Source: Gordonia sp. ABSL11-1 (GTDB lineage: Bacteria; Actinomycetota; Actinomycetes; Mycobacteriales; Mycobacteriaceae). From it: 64,000 bases of DNA. The notes under the pieces were generated by a model, which saw nothing but the letters and a program-made list of their open reading frames with translations, had not been told where the DNA came from and did not search any database. The position numbers were made by a program, and so were the translations under genes. The stretch is from the NCBI RefSeq assembly GCF_030315685.1, contig NZ_JASXSI010000011.1:1-64000 (forward strand). The letters are read 5' to 3'. This document shows, in pieces, positions 52,000-60,082 of the stretch (within the stretch, counting starts at the first letter, position 1; each line of letters begins with the position of its first letter).

Positions 52000-53751
52000 A
52001 TGACGCTCGGGATCGGCGTGACCATCGGGGCCGACAACTGTGTCGCGACCGCGGCCTCCGCGGACGCCTGGGAGACCACCGTCCGACGGTCGACGGTCGA
52101 CCTCGTCGGCCGTGACGACTTCCTCGACCGCGTCGGCGACCCGGTCGGCATCGTCGACGACAACGGCGACCCCGTCCCGGCCGCCGACGTCTACGCGGAG
52201 GCGGTGGACGCCATGGTCGCCGCGGTCCGCGCCGAGCTCGGCGACCTCACGGATGCCCGGGTGACCGTGCTGCACCCGGACACCTGGACGCCGGCCGCGG
52301 TCGACGAGGCCCGCGACGCCCTGCACGGCTGCGACGGTCTCACCGGGCTGTCGATCGGCTGGGCGGCGACATCATCGGCGGCCGTCGCGGCCGCGGAGCA
52401 CTCCCACGGCGCGTTCGGAGACGGTGCGACCCTCGTCGCCTACGACCTCGGCGCGTCCACACTCACCGCCGCTGTCGTCCGGGCAGGGGAGGTCCCGGAG
52501 ATCATCGGACGGCCCCTCGCATCGTCGGCGATCAGCGGCCGCGAGTTCGACCGGCTGATCCTCGCCGAGATCCTCGACGTCACCGGACTGTCCGGCGAGC
52601 TGGCCACCATCGCCCACGACGACCCGTCGGTCATCGACGACCTCGCCGACCTGCGGGAACGGTGCCGCACCGCCAAGGAATCCCTGTCCGTCGACACCGA
52701 TGCGGTGGTCGACGTCGCCGTCGGAGAGCATCAGACCCAGGCGCGGCTCGTCCGCGAGGACGCCGAGAATCTCCTGCGTGCCCCGATCCTGGAATCGGTG
52801 TCGCTCATCCGGGAGGCGTTGATCGCCGCCGACGTCACACCCGAACAGGTCACCGCGATCGTCGCGACGGGCGGTGGTGCGTCGATCCCGCTCGTCACCG
52901 AGCTGCTGTCGACCACCCTGCGACTGCCGGTGCTACTCGACCCGGAGCCGCTCTCCGGGGCGGCCGCGGGTGCCGCGTTGCTCGCCACCCGCGGTGTCGC
53001 GGAACCGGCCACCGATCTCCTCCCGGTCGTCAGCGGCGCAGCAGCGTCGACGGCGATGCTGCCGGCCCAGCCGCCGGTACGGGAGGTCATCCCGGCGCCC
53101 ACCCTCACCGCCGACGAACCCGAACCGCGGCTCGGCCGTGGCCGCCGAGGCATGCTCATCGGCGTCGGAACCCTTGTCCTGGCGGCGATCACCGCCACCG
53201 GGCTGTCCGTCGGGACCGGACTGATCGGTCCGAGCGCCGACCCCGTCACCCCGGCACCCGCCGGCGCCGCGACGTCGGAGAAGCCGCTCACGACCGCCGG
53301 CAGTTCGGCCCGCACCCCCACCGGTACGACCGCAGGTGCGGCCCCCGTCCAGACGCGCCGTCCCGCCGGCACACCGCAGGACGCGCCGGCAGCGAATCAG
53401 ACTCCCGCGAACCAGAATCCGGCCGCACCCAACACCCGTGCGCAGGGGCCGACGACTCCCCCTGCTCAGAGCCCCGGCACGCAGAGTCCCGGGTCCCAGA
53501 GTCCCGCACCGCAGAATCCGGCGCCACAGGACCCGGGCTCCTCCAACCCGCCTGCGCCGTCGACGAACACTCCGCCACCGGAGTTCCCCGAGTCGTCGGG
53601 CGGCAACGGCGGCGGAGGCAATGGCGGCGGCAACGGCGGCGGAGGTACTGGTGGCAGCGGTAATGGCGGCGGCGTCACGCAACTCCCGGGCCGCGTGCTC
53701 GAAGGTACCGGCGACACGGTCTGCGGAGTCGCGGGCGTTCTCTGCCGGTGA
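52000..53751 (+). CDS. Membrane-anchored divergent Hsp70-like ATPase
   Basis: A 583-residue protein. Residues 1-345 are an Hsp70/actin-type ATPase domain: phosphate-2 is LVAYDLGASTLTAAVV, the helix RCRTAKESLS fits the connect region, and IVATGGGASIPLV is the adenosine motif. Phosphate-1 is degenerate (LGIGVTIGADNCVA) and lacks the DLGTT aspartate. There is no substrate-binding domain. One membrane helix follows at about 385-412, then an outer Pro/Gln/Asn-rich and Gly-rich segment ending with two cysteines (TVCGVAGVLC). The ATG at 52000 has CAGGAG seven bases upstream; an ATG-type start at 51970 is weaker. The LuxR gene overlaps its stop. Confidence 0.82.
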   Translation: MTLGIGVTIGADNCVATAASADAWETTVRRSTVDLVGRDDFLDRVGDPVGIVDDNGDPVPAADVYAEAVDAMVAAVRAELGDLTDARVTVLHPDTWTPAAVDEARDALHGCDGLTGLSIGWAATSSAAVAAAEHSHGAFGDGATLVAYDLGASTLTAAVVRAGEVPEIIGRPLASSAISGREFDRLILAEILDVTGLSGELATIAHDDPSVIDDLADLRERCRTAKESLSVDTDAVVDVAVGEHQTQARLVREDAENLLRAPILESVSLIREALIAADVTPEQVTAIVATGGGASIPLVTELLSTTLRLPVLLDPEPLSGAAAGAALLATRGVAEPATDLLPVVSGAAASTAMLPAQPPVREVIPAPTLTADEPEPRLGRGRRGMLIGVGTLVLAAITATGLSVGTGLIGPSADPVTPAPAGAATSEKPLTTAGSSARTPTGTTAGAAPVQTRRPAGTPQDAPAANQTPANQNPAAPNTRAQGPTTPPAQSPGTQSPGSQSPAPQNPAPQDPGSSNPPAPSTNTPPPEFPESSGGNGGGGNGGGNGGGGTGGSGNGGGVTQLPGRVLEGTGDTVCGVAGVLCR

Positions 53752-56423
53752 CCGGCAGCCCGGTGCCCGACACCCCAATGACCGGCAGCCCGGTGCCCGG
53801 CAGCCCGGTGCCCGGCAGCCCGGTGCCCGGCAGCCCAGTGACCGGCAGCCCAGTGACCGGCAGCCCAGCGCCCGACAGGGCAGCGCTCGACAGGATCGTC
53901 CGGGACCTCGGCGTCCCCGGATCCGCTCTCGACTGCGCCCTCATCGTCGGACCGCCCGGAACCGGACGATCGACCATCCTGCGCGCGGTCGCAGAACAAC
54001 TGCGTGACAACGGTGTTCGCGTGATCGTCGGGGTCCCCGCCGACGTCCCGGCGCCCTCGGTGCAGCAGCCGCGACGACCGATCGTCGTCGCCGACGACCT
54101 GCACACCTGGCCTGCCGAGTTGCTCGACATCCTTGCCCGGCGTCTCGACGACGGATCGGTGGGTGTCGTCGGCGTGACCGAGAATCGTGACCGTGACCCC
54201 GCGATCGCCGATCTCATCTCCCGAGCCCGCCGCAGCGGCACCGAGGTGCTCCGGCGTCCGATGTCGACCGGCGCGGTGATCGACCGGGCCGCTGCGCAGG
54301 GACTCTCGCTCGACGCGACGACCGCCTCGCACATCCGCCGCCGATGTGCGGGCGCCTCTGCCGTGATCGACGTCGTCCTCGGCATCGTCGCCTCGGGTGA
54401 GGACGAGGGCAGGAGCGATGACCTCGGTGTCGGTGTCGATGCGGGTCTCGGTGCGGGTGCGGGGGAGCGCACCGGAACCGTTCTGCCGGTGCGTGATCCG
54501 ATCGCGATCGCCGACCGGGTCGCCCGCGATCATCGGCACCGCGTCTTCCGGAACCTCGACGACGACACTCTCGCGGTGCTGGCGCTGGCGTCGTCACGCG
54601 CAGCGCTCGACCCGGTGTCGGTGTCGGCCACACTCGAGATCACCGCCGACGACGCGGCCTCCGCCCTCGATCGTGCCCGCGGCAGCGGATTCCTCGGTGG
54701 CTCCGACGTCTTCCCCGCCGGCGCCATCGAGACCCTGTGCGAGGTCGTCGGCCCGGAGCGGCTCGCCGGCCTGAGCCGCCGGGCCGTGCGTGTTCGCCTG
54801 CGCTTCGGGGCACCGAGCGTCGACGACGCCCTGCGTGCCGTCGGTGCCGGGATCGTCGATCCGATCGTCGTCGAGACCCTCTGTGCTGCAGCACGAGACA
54901 GTGAACCGTCGCGCGCAGCGGCACTCCTCGAGGCGGCCGAGGCCGCGGGTGGCGACCCCGCCGTCCTGCGTCCGGCGCGCGCCCGGCTCGCTCTCGGCGG
55001 CGGGGATCTCCCCGGTGCGGCCCGCCTCGTCGACGACCTCATCGCCGGCGTCACCGAGCCCACCGAACATGTCGCCGATGCGATCGCCGTCGCGGCCGCC
55101 GTGGCGAGCGCCTCCGGACGCCACACGCAGGCCGCCGATCTGTTCCGATGGCTCGGCCCCGAGCTCGTCGCCGGCCATCGGGTCGCCGCGGTCGACGCTC
55201 TCCTCACCGTCGGCGATCGCTCCGGCGCAACAACTGTCGGGCAGCCGGGCCGACGACCGCCCACGGTGACGCGCTTCGCCGAGGACGCCGCGATCACAGC
55301 CGTGGTGACGGACGACGGCGGGAATGCAGCAGTCGAGGAGCTGGTTCGCGCGTGGTCGTCGGTGGGCGATCCCGCACGGCTGAGGGAGCTGGGCTGGACC
55401 TCGTTCGCGCTCGCCGTGCACAGTGGTGACCAGGTCGCTGCGGGTTCTCTCGCCGATCTGATCTGGGGCGACACCGACGATCCCCACCGCGCCCTCGCTG
55501 ACGCGTGGACTGCGCTGTGCGCGGGCGACGTCGACGCCGCGGCCGCGGAGATCTCCACCGGGCCCCCGACGGCCCTGCCGACGGTCCGCCTGCGTCAGTT
55601 GGCGATCGCACTCGGTGTCGCTGGACGCACCGGCGACACCGCCGGGCTGGCGGCGATCTGGCGGGAGGCCGTCCCGCTCATCGTGTCCGTCGAGATCGGC
55701 CTGGCCGACGTGACCGTCCTCGGCGAACTGTGGCTGGCCGCCGCCCGGATCGGCGACACCGCACGGATCACCCGACACGTCGCCGCCGTCGACAGTCTCC
55801 TCGACCGGCTCGACGACCGTACGGTGTGGCGGCCGCTGTGGACCTGGTACGCACTACGCGCCGGGCTGTTGGCCGGTGATCTGGCCGGTGCCGACAACCG
55901 GGCGGGTGACCTGGGCGCGCTGGCGGCGCGTCCGGGCGCCACCCGATTCGTTGCGGTGCTGAGCGAGGCCGCCGCGGTCTCGGTCGCGGTGGCCGCCGGT
56001 GCCACTTACGCCGCCGCGACCCCACTGTCCGCGCAGCGCATCACCGCGGCCGTCGCAGGCCTCGATGCCGTCGGCCTGCGCGGAGATGCCGGACGACTCG
56101 CTGCCGACGCAGCGATACGCACCGACGACACGGCCGTCGCGACGACTCTCCTGCGAACCGCCCGATCGGTGGGGTCGGACCGAGCGGTGACCGCAGGCCG
56201 GCGGGTGGGCGCGCCGGCGGACGACGTCGACGGCCCGTTGACCGACCGTGAGGCGGAGGTCGCGCGCGAACTGCTGGCCGGATTCACCTATCGAGAGATC
56301 GGCGAGCGACTGTACATCTCCGCGAAGACCGTCGAGCACCACGTCGCACGCATCCGCCGCCGGCTCGATGCCGGCTCGCGGTCCGAACTCCTCGCCGCAA
56401 TCCGCGCCGCCGGGTATCAATGA
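53748..56423 (+). CDS. iniR: Large LuxR-family ATPase regulator (IniR-like)
   Basis: An 891-residue regulator. The GTG start overlaps the hsp70 stop (GTGA), giving translational coupling. Residues 1-42 are SPVPG/SPVTG repeats from 15-bp units. The P-loop GPPGTGRST (68-76) has Arg in place of Lys, and IVVADDLHTW looks like Walker B (about 105-115). A long helical sensor region of TPR-like type fills 200-820. The LuxR helix-turn-helix is at the end (LTDREAEVARELLAGFTYREIGERLY, then SAKTVEHHVARIRRRL). Size and neighbourhood match mycobacterial IniR (Rv0339c), a regulator of iniBAC, so it probably controls the divergent ini operon. Confidence 0.82.
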   Translation: MTGSPVPDTPMTGSPVPGSPVPGSPVPGSPVTGSPVTGSPAPDRAALDRIVRDLGVPGSALDCALIVGPPGTGRSTILRAVAEQLRDNGVRVIVGVPADVPAPSVQQPRRPIVVADDLHTWPAELLDILARRLDDGSVGVVGVTENRDRDPAIADLISRARRSGTEVLRRPMSTGAVIDRAAAQGLSLDATTASHIRRRCAGASAVIDVVLGIVASGEDEGRSDDLGVGVDAGLGAGAGERTGTVLPVRDPIAIADRVARDHRHRVFRNLDDDTLAVLALASSRAALDPVSVSATLEITADDAASALDRARGSGFLGGSDVFPAGAIETLCEVVGPERLAGLSRRAVRVRLRFGAPSVDDALRAVGAGIVDPIVVETLCAAARDSEPSRAAALLEAAEAAGGDPAVLRPARARLALGGGDLPGAARLVDDLIAGVTEPTEHVADAIAVAAAVASASGRHTQAADLFRWLGPELVAGHRVAAVDALLTVGDRSGATTVGQPGRRPPTVTRFAEDAAITAVVTDDGGNAAVEELVRAWSSVGDPARLRELGWTSFALAVHSGDQVAAGSLADLIWGDTDDPHRALADAWTALCAGDVDAAAAEISTGPPTALPTVRLRQLAIALGVAGRTGDTAGLAAIWREAVPLIVSVEIGLADVTVLGELWLAAARIGDTARITRHVAAVDSLLDRLDDRTVWRPLWTWYALRAGLLAGDLAGADNRAGDLGALAARPGATRFVAVLSEAAAVSVAVAAGATYAAATPLSAQRITAAVAGLDAVGLRGDAGRLAADAAIRTDDTAVATTLLRTARSVGSDRAVTAGRRVGAPADDVDGPLTDREAEVARELLAGFTYREIGERLYISAKTVEHHVARIRRRLDAGSRSELLAAIRAAGYQ

Positions 56424-56424
56424 A

Positions 56425-56440
56425 CTTACCGCGCGGTAAG
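56425..56440. promoter_or_regulatory. TetR operator CTTAC-N6-GTAAG before the TetR gene
   Basis: CTTACCGCGCGGTAAG is a perfect 16-bp palindrome that starts one base after the LuxR stop and ends 50 bp before the TetR start codon. The same outer half-sites with a different centre occur at 62960-62975 in the fabG4/fadA2 promoter. It is the likely autoregulatory site of the TetR gene that follows. Confidence 0.7.
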
Positions 56441-56490
56441 ATGATCCGAACGCCCACGACCGTGGTGCGACGATCGGCGAAGGAGTGACG

Positions 56491-57105
56491 ATGGCCGGCG
56501 GTACGAAACGGCTGCCCCGCGCGGTGCGGGAACAGCAGATGCTCGACGCCGCGGTCCAGGTCTTCTCCGAAAACGGCTTCCGTGAGGCGTCGATGGATGC
56601 GATCGCGGCCGAGGCCGAGATCAGCAAACCGATGCTCTACCTCTACTACGGCTCCAAGGACGAACTGTTCAGCGCGTGCATCGAGCGGGAATCCGGCCGG
56701 TTCATCGATGCGATGAGCGTCGGGTTCGACCCGTCTCTGCGCCAGCGCGAGCAGGCACGCACCGTCGTCAAGGAGTTCCTGCGGTTCGTCGACGAGCACC
56801 GCCAGTCGTGGAAGGTGCTCTATCGCGTCGCCGTCGGAACCCAGACGTTCGCCCACTTCGTGACCGAAAGCCGTAAGCGCGTCACCGAGATGGTCACCGA
56901 ACTCATCCGCGCGGGCACCACCGTCGAGGGCGCTCGCGACATCGACTTCGAACTCACCGCCGTCGCACTCGTCGGCGCGGGCGAGGCCGTCGCCGACCGC
57001 ATCACCGAGGGCGACGTCGATCTGGAGACCGCGACCGATCTGCTCGTCGGCATCACCTGGCGCGGCCTGAAGGGTGTCGGCACCGCGGACATGCCGGTCG
57101 AGTGA
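56491..57105 (+). CDS. TetR-family regulator (Rv0238-like)
   Basis: A 204-residue regulator. The helix-turn-helix covers about residues 10-57 (AVQVFSENGFREASMDAIAAEAEIS, then KPMLYLYYGSKDELF). The C-terminal domain is a helical ligand pocket. GAAGGAG sits just before the ATG at 56491, which makes the earlier GTG at 56485 unlikely because it overlaps that site. The gene order next to htdX/fabG4/fadA2 matches Rv0238, and the shared operator sequence suggests it controls that fatty-acid gene set. The ligand may be an acyl-CoA, but this is conjecture. Confidence 0.88.
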   Translation: MAGGTKRLPRAVREQQMLDAAVQVFSENGFREASMDAIAAEAEISKPMLYLYYGSKDELFSACIERESGRFIDAMSVGFDPSLRQREQARTVVKEFLRFVDEHRQSWKVLYRVAVGTQTFAHFVTESRKRVTEMVTELIRAGTTVEGARDIDFELTAVALVGAGEAVADRITEGDVDLETATDLLVGITWRGLKGVGTADMPVE

Positions 57106-57148
57106 TCGCGGCGGGGAGCGGGTCGACGTCGGTGACGACACGTACCCC

Positions 57149-57197
57149 ATCTGTCAGCAGCCACCTTCGCGGGTCCGAAGGTTGGCTCCCGACAGAT
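57149..57197. terminator. Long imperfect hairpin after the TetR gene
   Basis: A 49-base three-part stem: ATCTGTC (57149-57155) pairs with GACAGAT (57191-57197), AGCCA with TGGCT, and CCTTCG with CGAAGG around the loop CGGGTC, interrupted by a 3/3 internal loop and one bulge. It lies 44 bp after the TetR stop and could end that transcript, though no U-tract follows. It could also be a small mobile remnant. Confidence 0.45.
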
Positions 57198-57292
57198 GCG
57201 GTGGCTGTCGGCCGACTGCCTTCGCGGCCTCGCGTGACGTTCCGCGGAACGCGACGCAGTTCTTCGCAGATTCATCTGAACGTCTGCCGGAT

Positions 57293-57319
57293 TTGACAGA
57301 TTTGCACCTCTGCCATAGT
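57293..57319 (+). promoter_or_regulatory. Candidate promoter for the type VII secretion-type gene
   Basis: TTGACA (57293-57298) is a perfect -35 hexamer; CATAGT (57314-57319) is a weaker -10 with a 15-base spacer, shorter than ideal. The start codon at 57346 follows 27 bp later with GGGGGA as ribosome site. The local sequence is more AT-rich than its surroundings. Confidence 0.4.
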
Positions 57320-57345
57320 CAGGAGATCGAGCAATCGGGGGAACC

Positions 57346-57687
57346 ATGTCGGAATTGGTGGTCGATCCGTCTGCAGTTGGTGCAGCGGCGACGGAGATAT
57401 CTCATTGTGCGTCGCGGCTGATGGCGCAGGAACTCACCTCGTACGCGGGCCTGGAAGGGACCACGGCGACTTTCAGTCAGCTGGCGGGACAGTTCACCGG
57501 TGCGACGAACGATATGTCGGTCGTCGCTGCGACCGCGGATCAGCAGATCTCTGCGTGCCTGGCCAACGCGTCGGGAACGGTCTCGGCGTTTTCGGAGTTG
57601 GTCGTCGGCGTGAAGAACCTCGCCGGTGACGCAGAACTGCATGTTCGTCGTTCTCAGCTTGCCTATGTGACAAGTGCAGGCGACTAG
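57346..57687 (+). CDS. ESX/type VII secretion target (EspC-like family)
   Basis: A 113-residue protein resembling the T7SS_ESX_EspC / DUF2580 family: two long helices, N-terminal ELVVDPSAVGAAATEISH and a C-terminal half around NASGTVSAFSEL. No classical signal peptide is present, as expected for proteins exported by ESX systems. GGGGGAACC precedes the ATG. There is no ESX core gene in the window, so it would use a secretion machine encoded elsewhere. It may be followed by tiny ORFs in the same direction. Confidence 0.7.
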   Translation: MSELVVDPSAVGAAATEISHCASRLMAQELTSYAGLEGTTATFSQLAGQFTGATNDMSVVAATADQQISACLANASGTVSAFSELVVGVKNLAGDAELHVRRSQLAYVTSAGD

Positions 57688-57807
57688 ATGTTGTCGATCC
57701 TGACGGCAACAGCTGCAGTCAGTGATTGGGACAGCGCAGACCTCGAGATCAAAGACATGGAGGAGAGTTGGATCAAGGTGACAACTCAATCGACTGGCGC
57801 AGTGTGA
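57688..57807 (+). CDS. Possible 39-residue ORF after the EspC-like gene
   Basis: The ATG at 57688 directly follows the stop of the EspC-like gene (TAGATG). It codes 39 residues, beginning MLSILTATAAVSDWDSADLE and ending TQSTGAV. Position suggests translational coupling. In T7SS-linked loci a second small partner often follows, but no family was recognised here. Confidence 0.35.
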   Translation: MLSILTATAAVSDWDSADLEIKDMEESWIKVTTQSTGAV

Positions 57808-57899
57808 GGACCTACTTCACCGGGAAGGTGTCCATGCTCGTGACCTATCCGATCATCGGATTCGCTGCCGGAATCCTCATCGGCTATCTCGCGGGCTGA
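57768..57899 (+). CDS. Possible 43-residue single-helix membrane peptide
   Basis: A TTG at 57768 with GGAGG four bases upstream would give a 43-residue peptide with a polar start (DQGDNSIDWRSVRTYF) and a terminal helix YPIIGFAAGILIGYLAG. A GTG at 57804 gives a 31-residue version. It overlaps the preceding ORF in another frame. Real expression is uncertain. Confidence 0.35.
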   Translation: MDQGDNSIDWRSVRTYFTGKVSMLVTYPIIGFAAGILIGYLAG

Positions 57900-58026
57900 A
57901 CTGATGTGCCGGAGCCGAGTGACCCCAGGCCCAGGCGACGTCGAGCACGATAGGCGAAACGCTAGGCATCGGTCGACGTCAGCGCGCACATCGTGGAGCG
58001 CACAGAGGTCACCGCCGACGCGAGGC

Positions 58027-58143
58027 GTGTCAGTCCACCTGAGCGACAGCACTGTGCAGTTCTTGCTGGCCCCCGTGATCTTGGCCCCAACACTCATCGC
58101 CTTCGCAGCCGGGTTGGCCACCGCAGATGCTCTGTTTCGATAG
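58027..58143 (+). CDS. Possible 38-residue single-helix membrane peptide
   Basis: From the GTG at 58027 a 38-residue peptide ends in a hydrophobic helix with the core APTLIAFAAGLA, similar in layout to the peptide ending at 57899 (FAAG motif, short polar head). It could be a diverged second copy. The frame is open from 57904, so a longer product is possible. The rest of 57900-58257 shows no gene. Confidence 0.3.
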   Translation: MSVHLSDSTVQFLLAPVILAPTLIAFAAGLATADALFR

Positions 58144-58257
58144 GTCGTCGACCATGTCGCCGAACTCCTACACCGGTTATCCATTCCTGCGTTCGTTGAA
58201 TACTAGTGGCGTAGGCAGTGAAATCAGGCGCGAGAACCAGCCCGGTAACCTCGACCC

Positions 58258-58869
58258 GTGCACGTGATCGCCGACTGGCTCGTCGAGGTCGTGAAGTCGG
58301 TGCCGTCGTGGGCGGTGTATCTCGTTGCGTGCGCCGTCGGCTACGCCGAAACGTCCACTCTGATCCTGGGGCTCATCCTGCCGAGTGAAGCGGTGCTGTT
58401 GGCCGCAGGTGTCGCCGCGGCCGTCGGTCCGACGTCGATCGGTGTCCTTGTCGTCGCGGTGTGCCTGTCCGCGACCGCGGGCGACGTCACCGGGTACTGG
58501 ATCGGGCGCCGTTCCGGTCATCGTGTGAAGGCGTCGCGGGCGGGCCGACGTTTCGGCGACGAACGCTGGCGACACGCGGAGGAGCGGATCGATCACGACG
58601 GGATGGTGGCCGTGGTGACCGGTCGCTGGATCGGCTACGTGCGCACGCTCGTTCCGCCGGTGGCGGGAATGGTGCAGATGCAGACGCTCACGTTCGTCAT
58701 CGCGGACCTGATCGGCGCCACCACCTGGGCGACCACCGTGCTTCTCGTCGGATACTTCGCCGGCGCGGCGCTGGGCGCGACATTGCTGCTCTACGCGGGC
58801 GTCGCGATCGTGCTGGTGGCGGGCGGCTGGTATCTGTTCCGGCGATGGCAGGAGCGACGGACGACCTGA
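58258..58869 (+). CDS. DedA/SNARE-associated family membrane protein
   Basis: A 203-residue membrane protein. The DedA signatures are present: an early helix with ETSTLILGLILPSEAVLL, the re-entrant G-x-x-x-G-Y-WIGRRSGHR motif near residue 80, and the catalytic-type arginine region GRWIGYVRTLVPPVAGM near 120-135. DedA proteins move undecaprenyl phosphate or phospholipids between leaflets and support envelope stability. The start is GTG 58258 or GTG 58264. The 3' end abuts a decayed ABC gene. Confidence 0.85.
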   Translation: MHVIADWLVEVVKSVPSWAVYLVACAVGYAETSTLILGLILPSEAVLLAAGVAAAVGPTSIGVLVVAVCLSATAGDVTGYWIGRRSGHRVKASRAGRRFGDERWRHAEERIDHDGMVAVVTGRWIGYVRTLVPPVAGMVQMQTLTFVIADLIGATTWATTVLLVGYFAGAALGATLLLYAGVAIVLVAGGWYLFRRWQERRTT

Positions 58870-58912
58870 CCGGGCAGGTGCCAGGCGTCCCGTCCACCCG
58901 CCCGACAATCGG

Positions 58913-59074
58913 CCCGCGCTGATTCTCGGCGACCGCGTCGTCGTGCTCGGCCGTGCCGGACAGCCCCTGCGGGCCGTCGTCGACGTGCCGCATCCCCGCG
59001 ACCGCGCCCGCCGCGACGACCCGACGACCGTCGTCGTACGCCGCACGATCACCGACGCCCTGGAGGACCGATGA
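58913..59074 (+). pseudogene. C-terminal remnant of an ABC transporter ATPase (SsuB/TauB type)
   Basis: Only the last 53 codons remain, reading ALILGDRVVVLGRAGQPL, then VDVPHPRDR and a helical end ALEDR before TGA. This is the typical C-terminal end of sulfonate/nitrate/taurine-type ABC ATPases. No Walker motifs, start codon or permease are left. Its stop overlaps the next ATG (ATGA), the footprint of the former operon. Confidence 0.7.
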
Positions 59075-60079
59075 CCACACCCGCCACGATGGATGTCCCC
59101 GACATCGCCGACCGCACGCGCCTGGAGTGCGACGTCCTGGTGATCGGCGGCGGCACCGCCGGTGCCATGGCGGCCCTGACCGCCGGCGAGAACGGCGCAT
59201 CGGTGCTCCTGCTCGACAAGGCCCACGTGCGTCACTCTGGCGCCCTCGCGATGGGCATGGACGGCGTCAACAACGTGGTCATCCCGGCAAGGCATCGCCC
59301 GAGGACCATGTCGCCGAGATCACCCGTGCCAACGACGGAATCGTGAATCAGGAGACCGTATACCGGACGGCGACACGTGGATTCGCGATGATCGGCCGTC
59401 TCGAGCGGTATGGCGTGAAGTTCGAGAAAGGACGAATACGGCGAGTACGCCGTCCGCCGAGTCCACCGCTCGGGCTCCTACGTGCTGCCCATGCCCGAGG
59501 GCAAGGACGTCACGAAGGCGCTCTACCGGGTATTGCGCAAACGTGAGATGCGCGAACGTATCACGATAGGGAACCGGTTGATGCCGGTGCGTGTGCTCAC
59601 CTCCGGTGGTCGCGCCGTCGGCGCGGCCGCGCTGCGCACCCGGACCGGGGGGTTCGTCGAGATCGCGGCGAAGACGGCCATCCTCGCGACGGGTCCCTGC
59701 GGTCGGCTCGGGCTGCCGGCATCCGGCTATCTCTACGGCAGCTATGAGAACCCGACGAATGCCGGCGACAAGTACTCGATGGCCTACCACGCGGGAGCCG
59801 AACTCAGCGGTATCGAATGCTTCCAGATCAACCCGCTCATCAAGGATTACAACGGCCCCGCCTGCGCCGACGTAGCCAACCCGTTCGGCGGCTATCAGGT
59901 CAACGCCGCGGGCGAACGGTTCGTCGAATCCGACTACTGGTCCGGCGACATGATGGCGGAGGTCACACGGGAGATCGAATCGGCCCGCGGACCCATCCAT
60001 CTCAAGGTGAGTCACCTACCCGACGAGACACTCGGCGCGCTCGAGTCGATCCTGCACACCACCGAACGACCGACCCGCG
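59071..60079 (+). pseudogene. Frameshifted, truncated FAD-dependent oxidoreductase
   Basis: A flavoprotein of the fumarate reductase/succinate dehydrogenase/APS-reductase alpha group. The FAD-binding motif DVLVIGGGTAGAMAAL is near the start, and ILATGPCGRLGLP and NPTNAGDKYSMAYHAGAEL follow later. One base is missing near 59286 (after VNNVVIP) and one extra base sits near 59430 (after GVKFEK), so the middle reads in another frame and then returns. The C-terminal half, which should follow HTTERPTR, is gone. It was presumably an operon partner of the ABC transporter. Sequencing error could explain the two indels, not the deletion. Confidence 0.8.
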
Positions 60080-60082
60080 ACC

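Noticed and set aside
57786..58184. A 132-codon minus-strand open frame in the islet
   Set aside because: Mixed composition with no domain; the hydrophobic pattern of the opposite strand is more protein-like.
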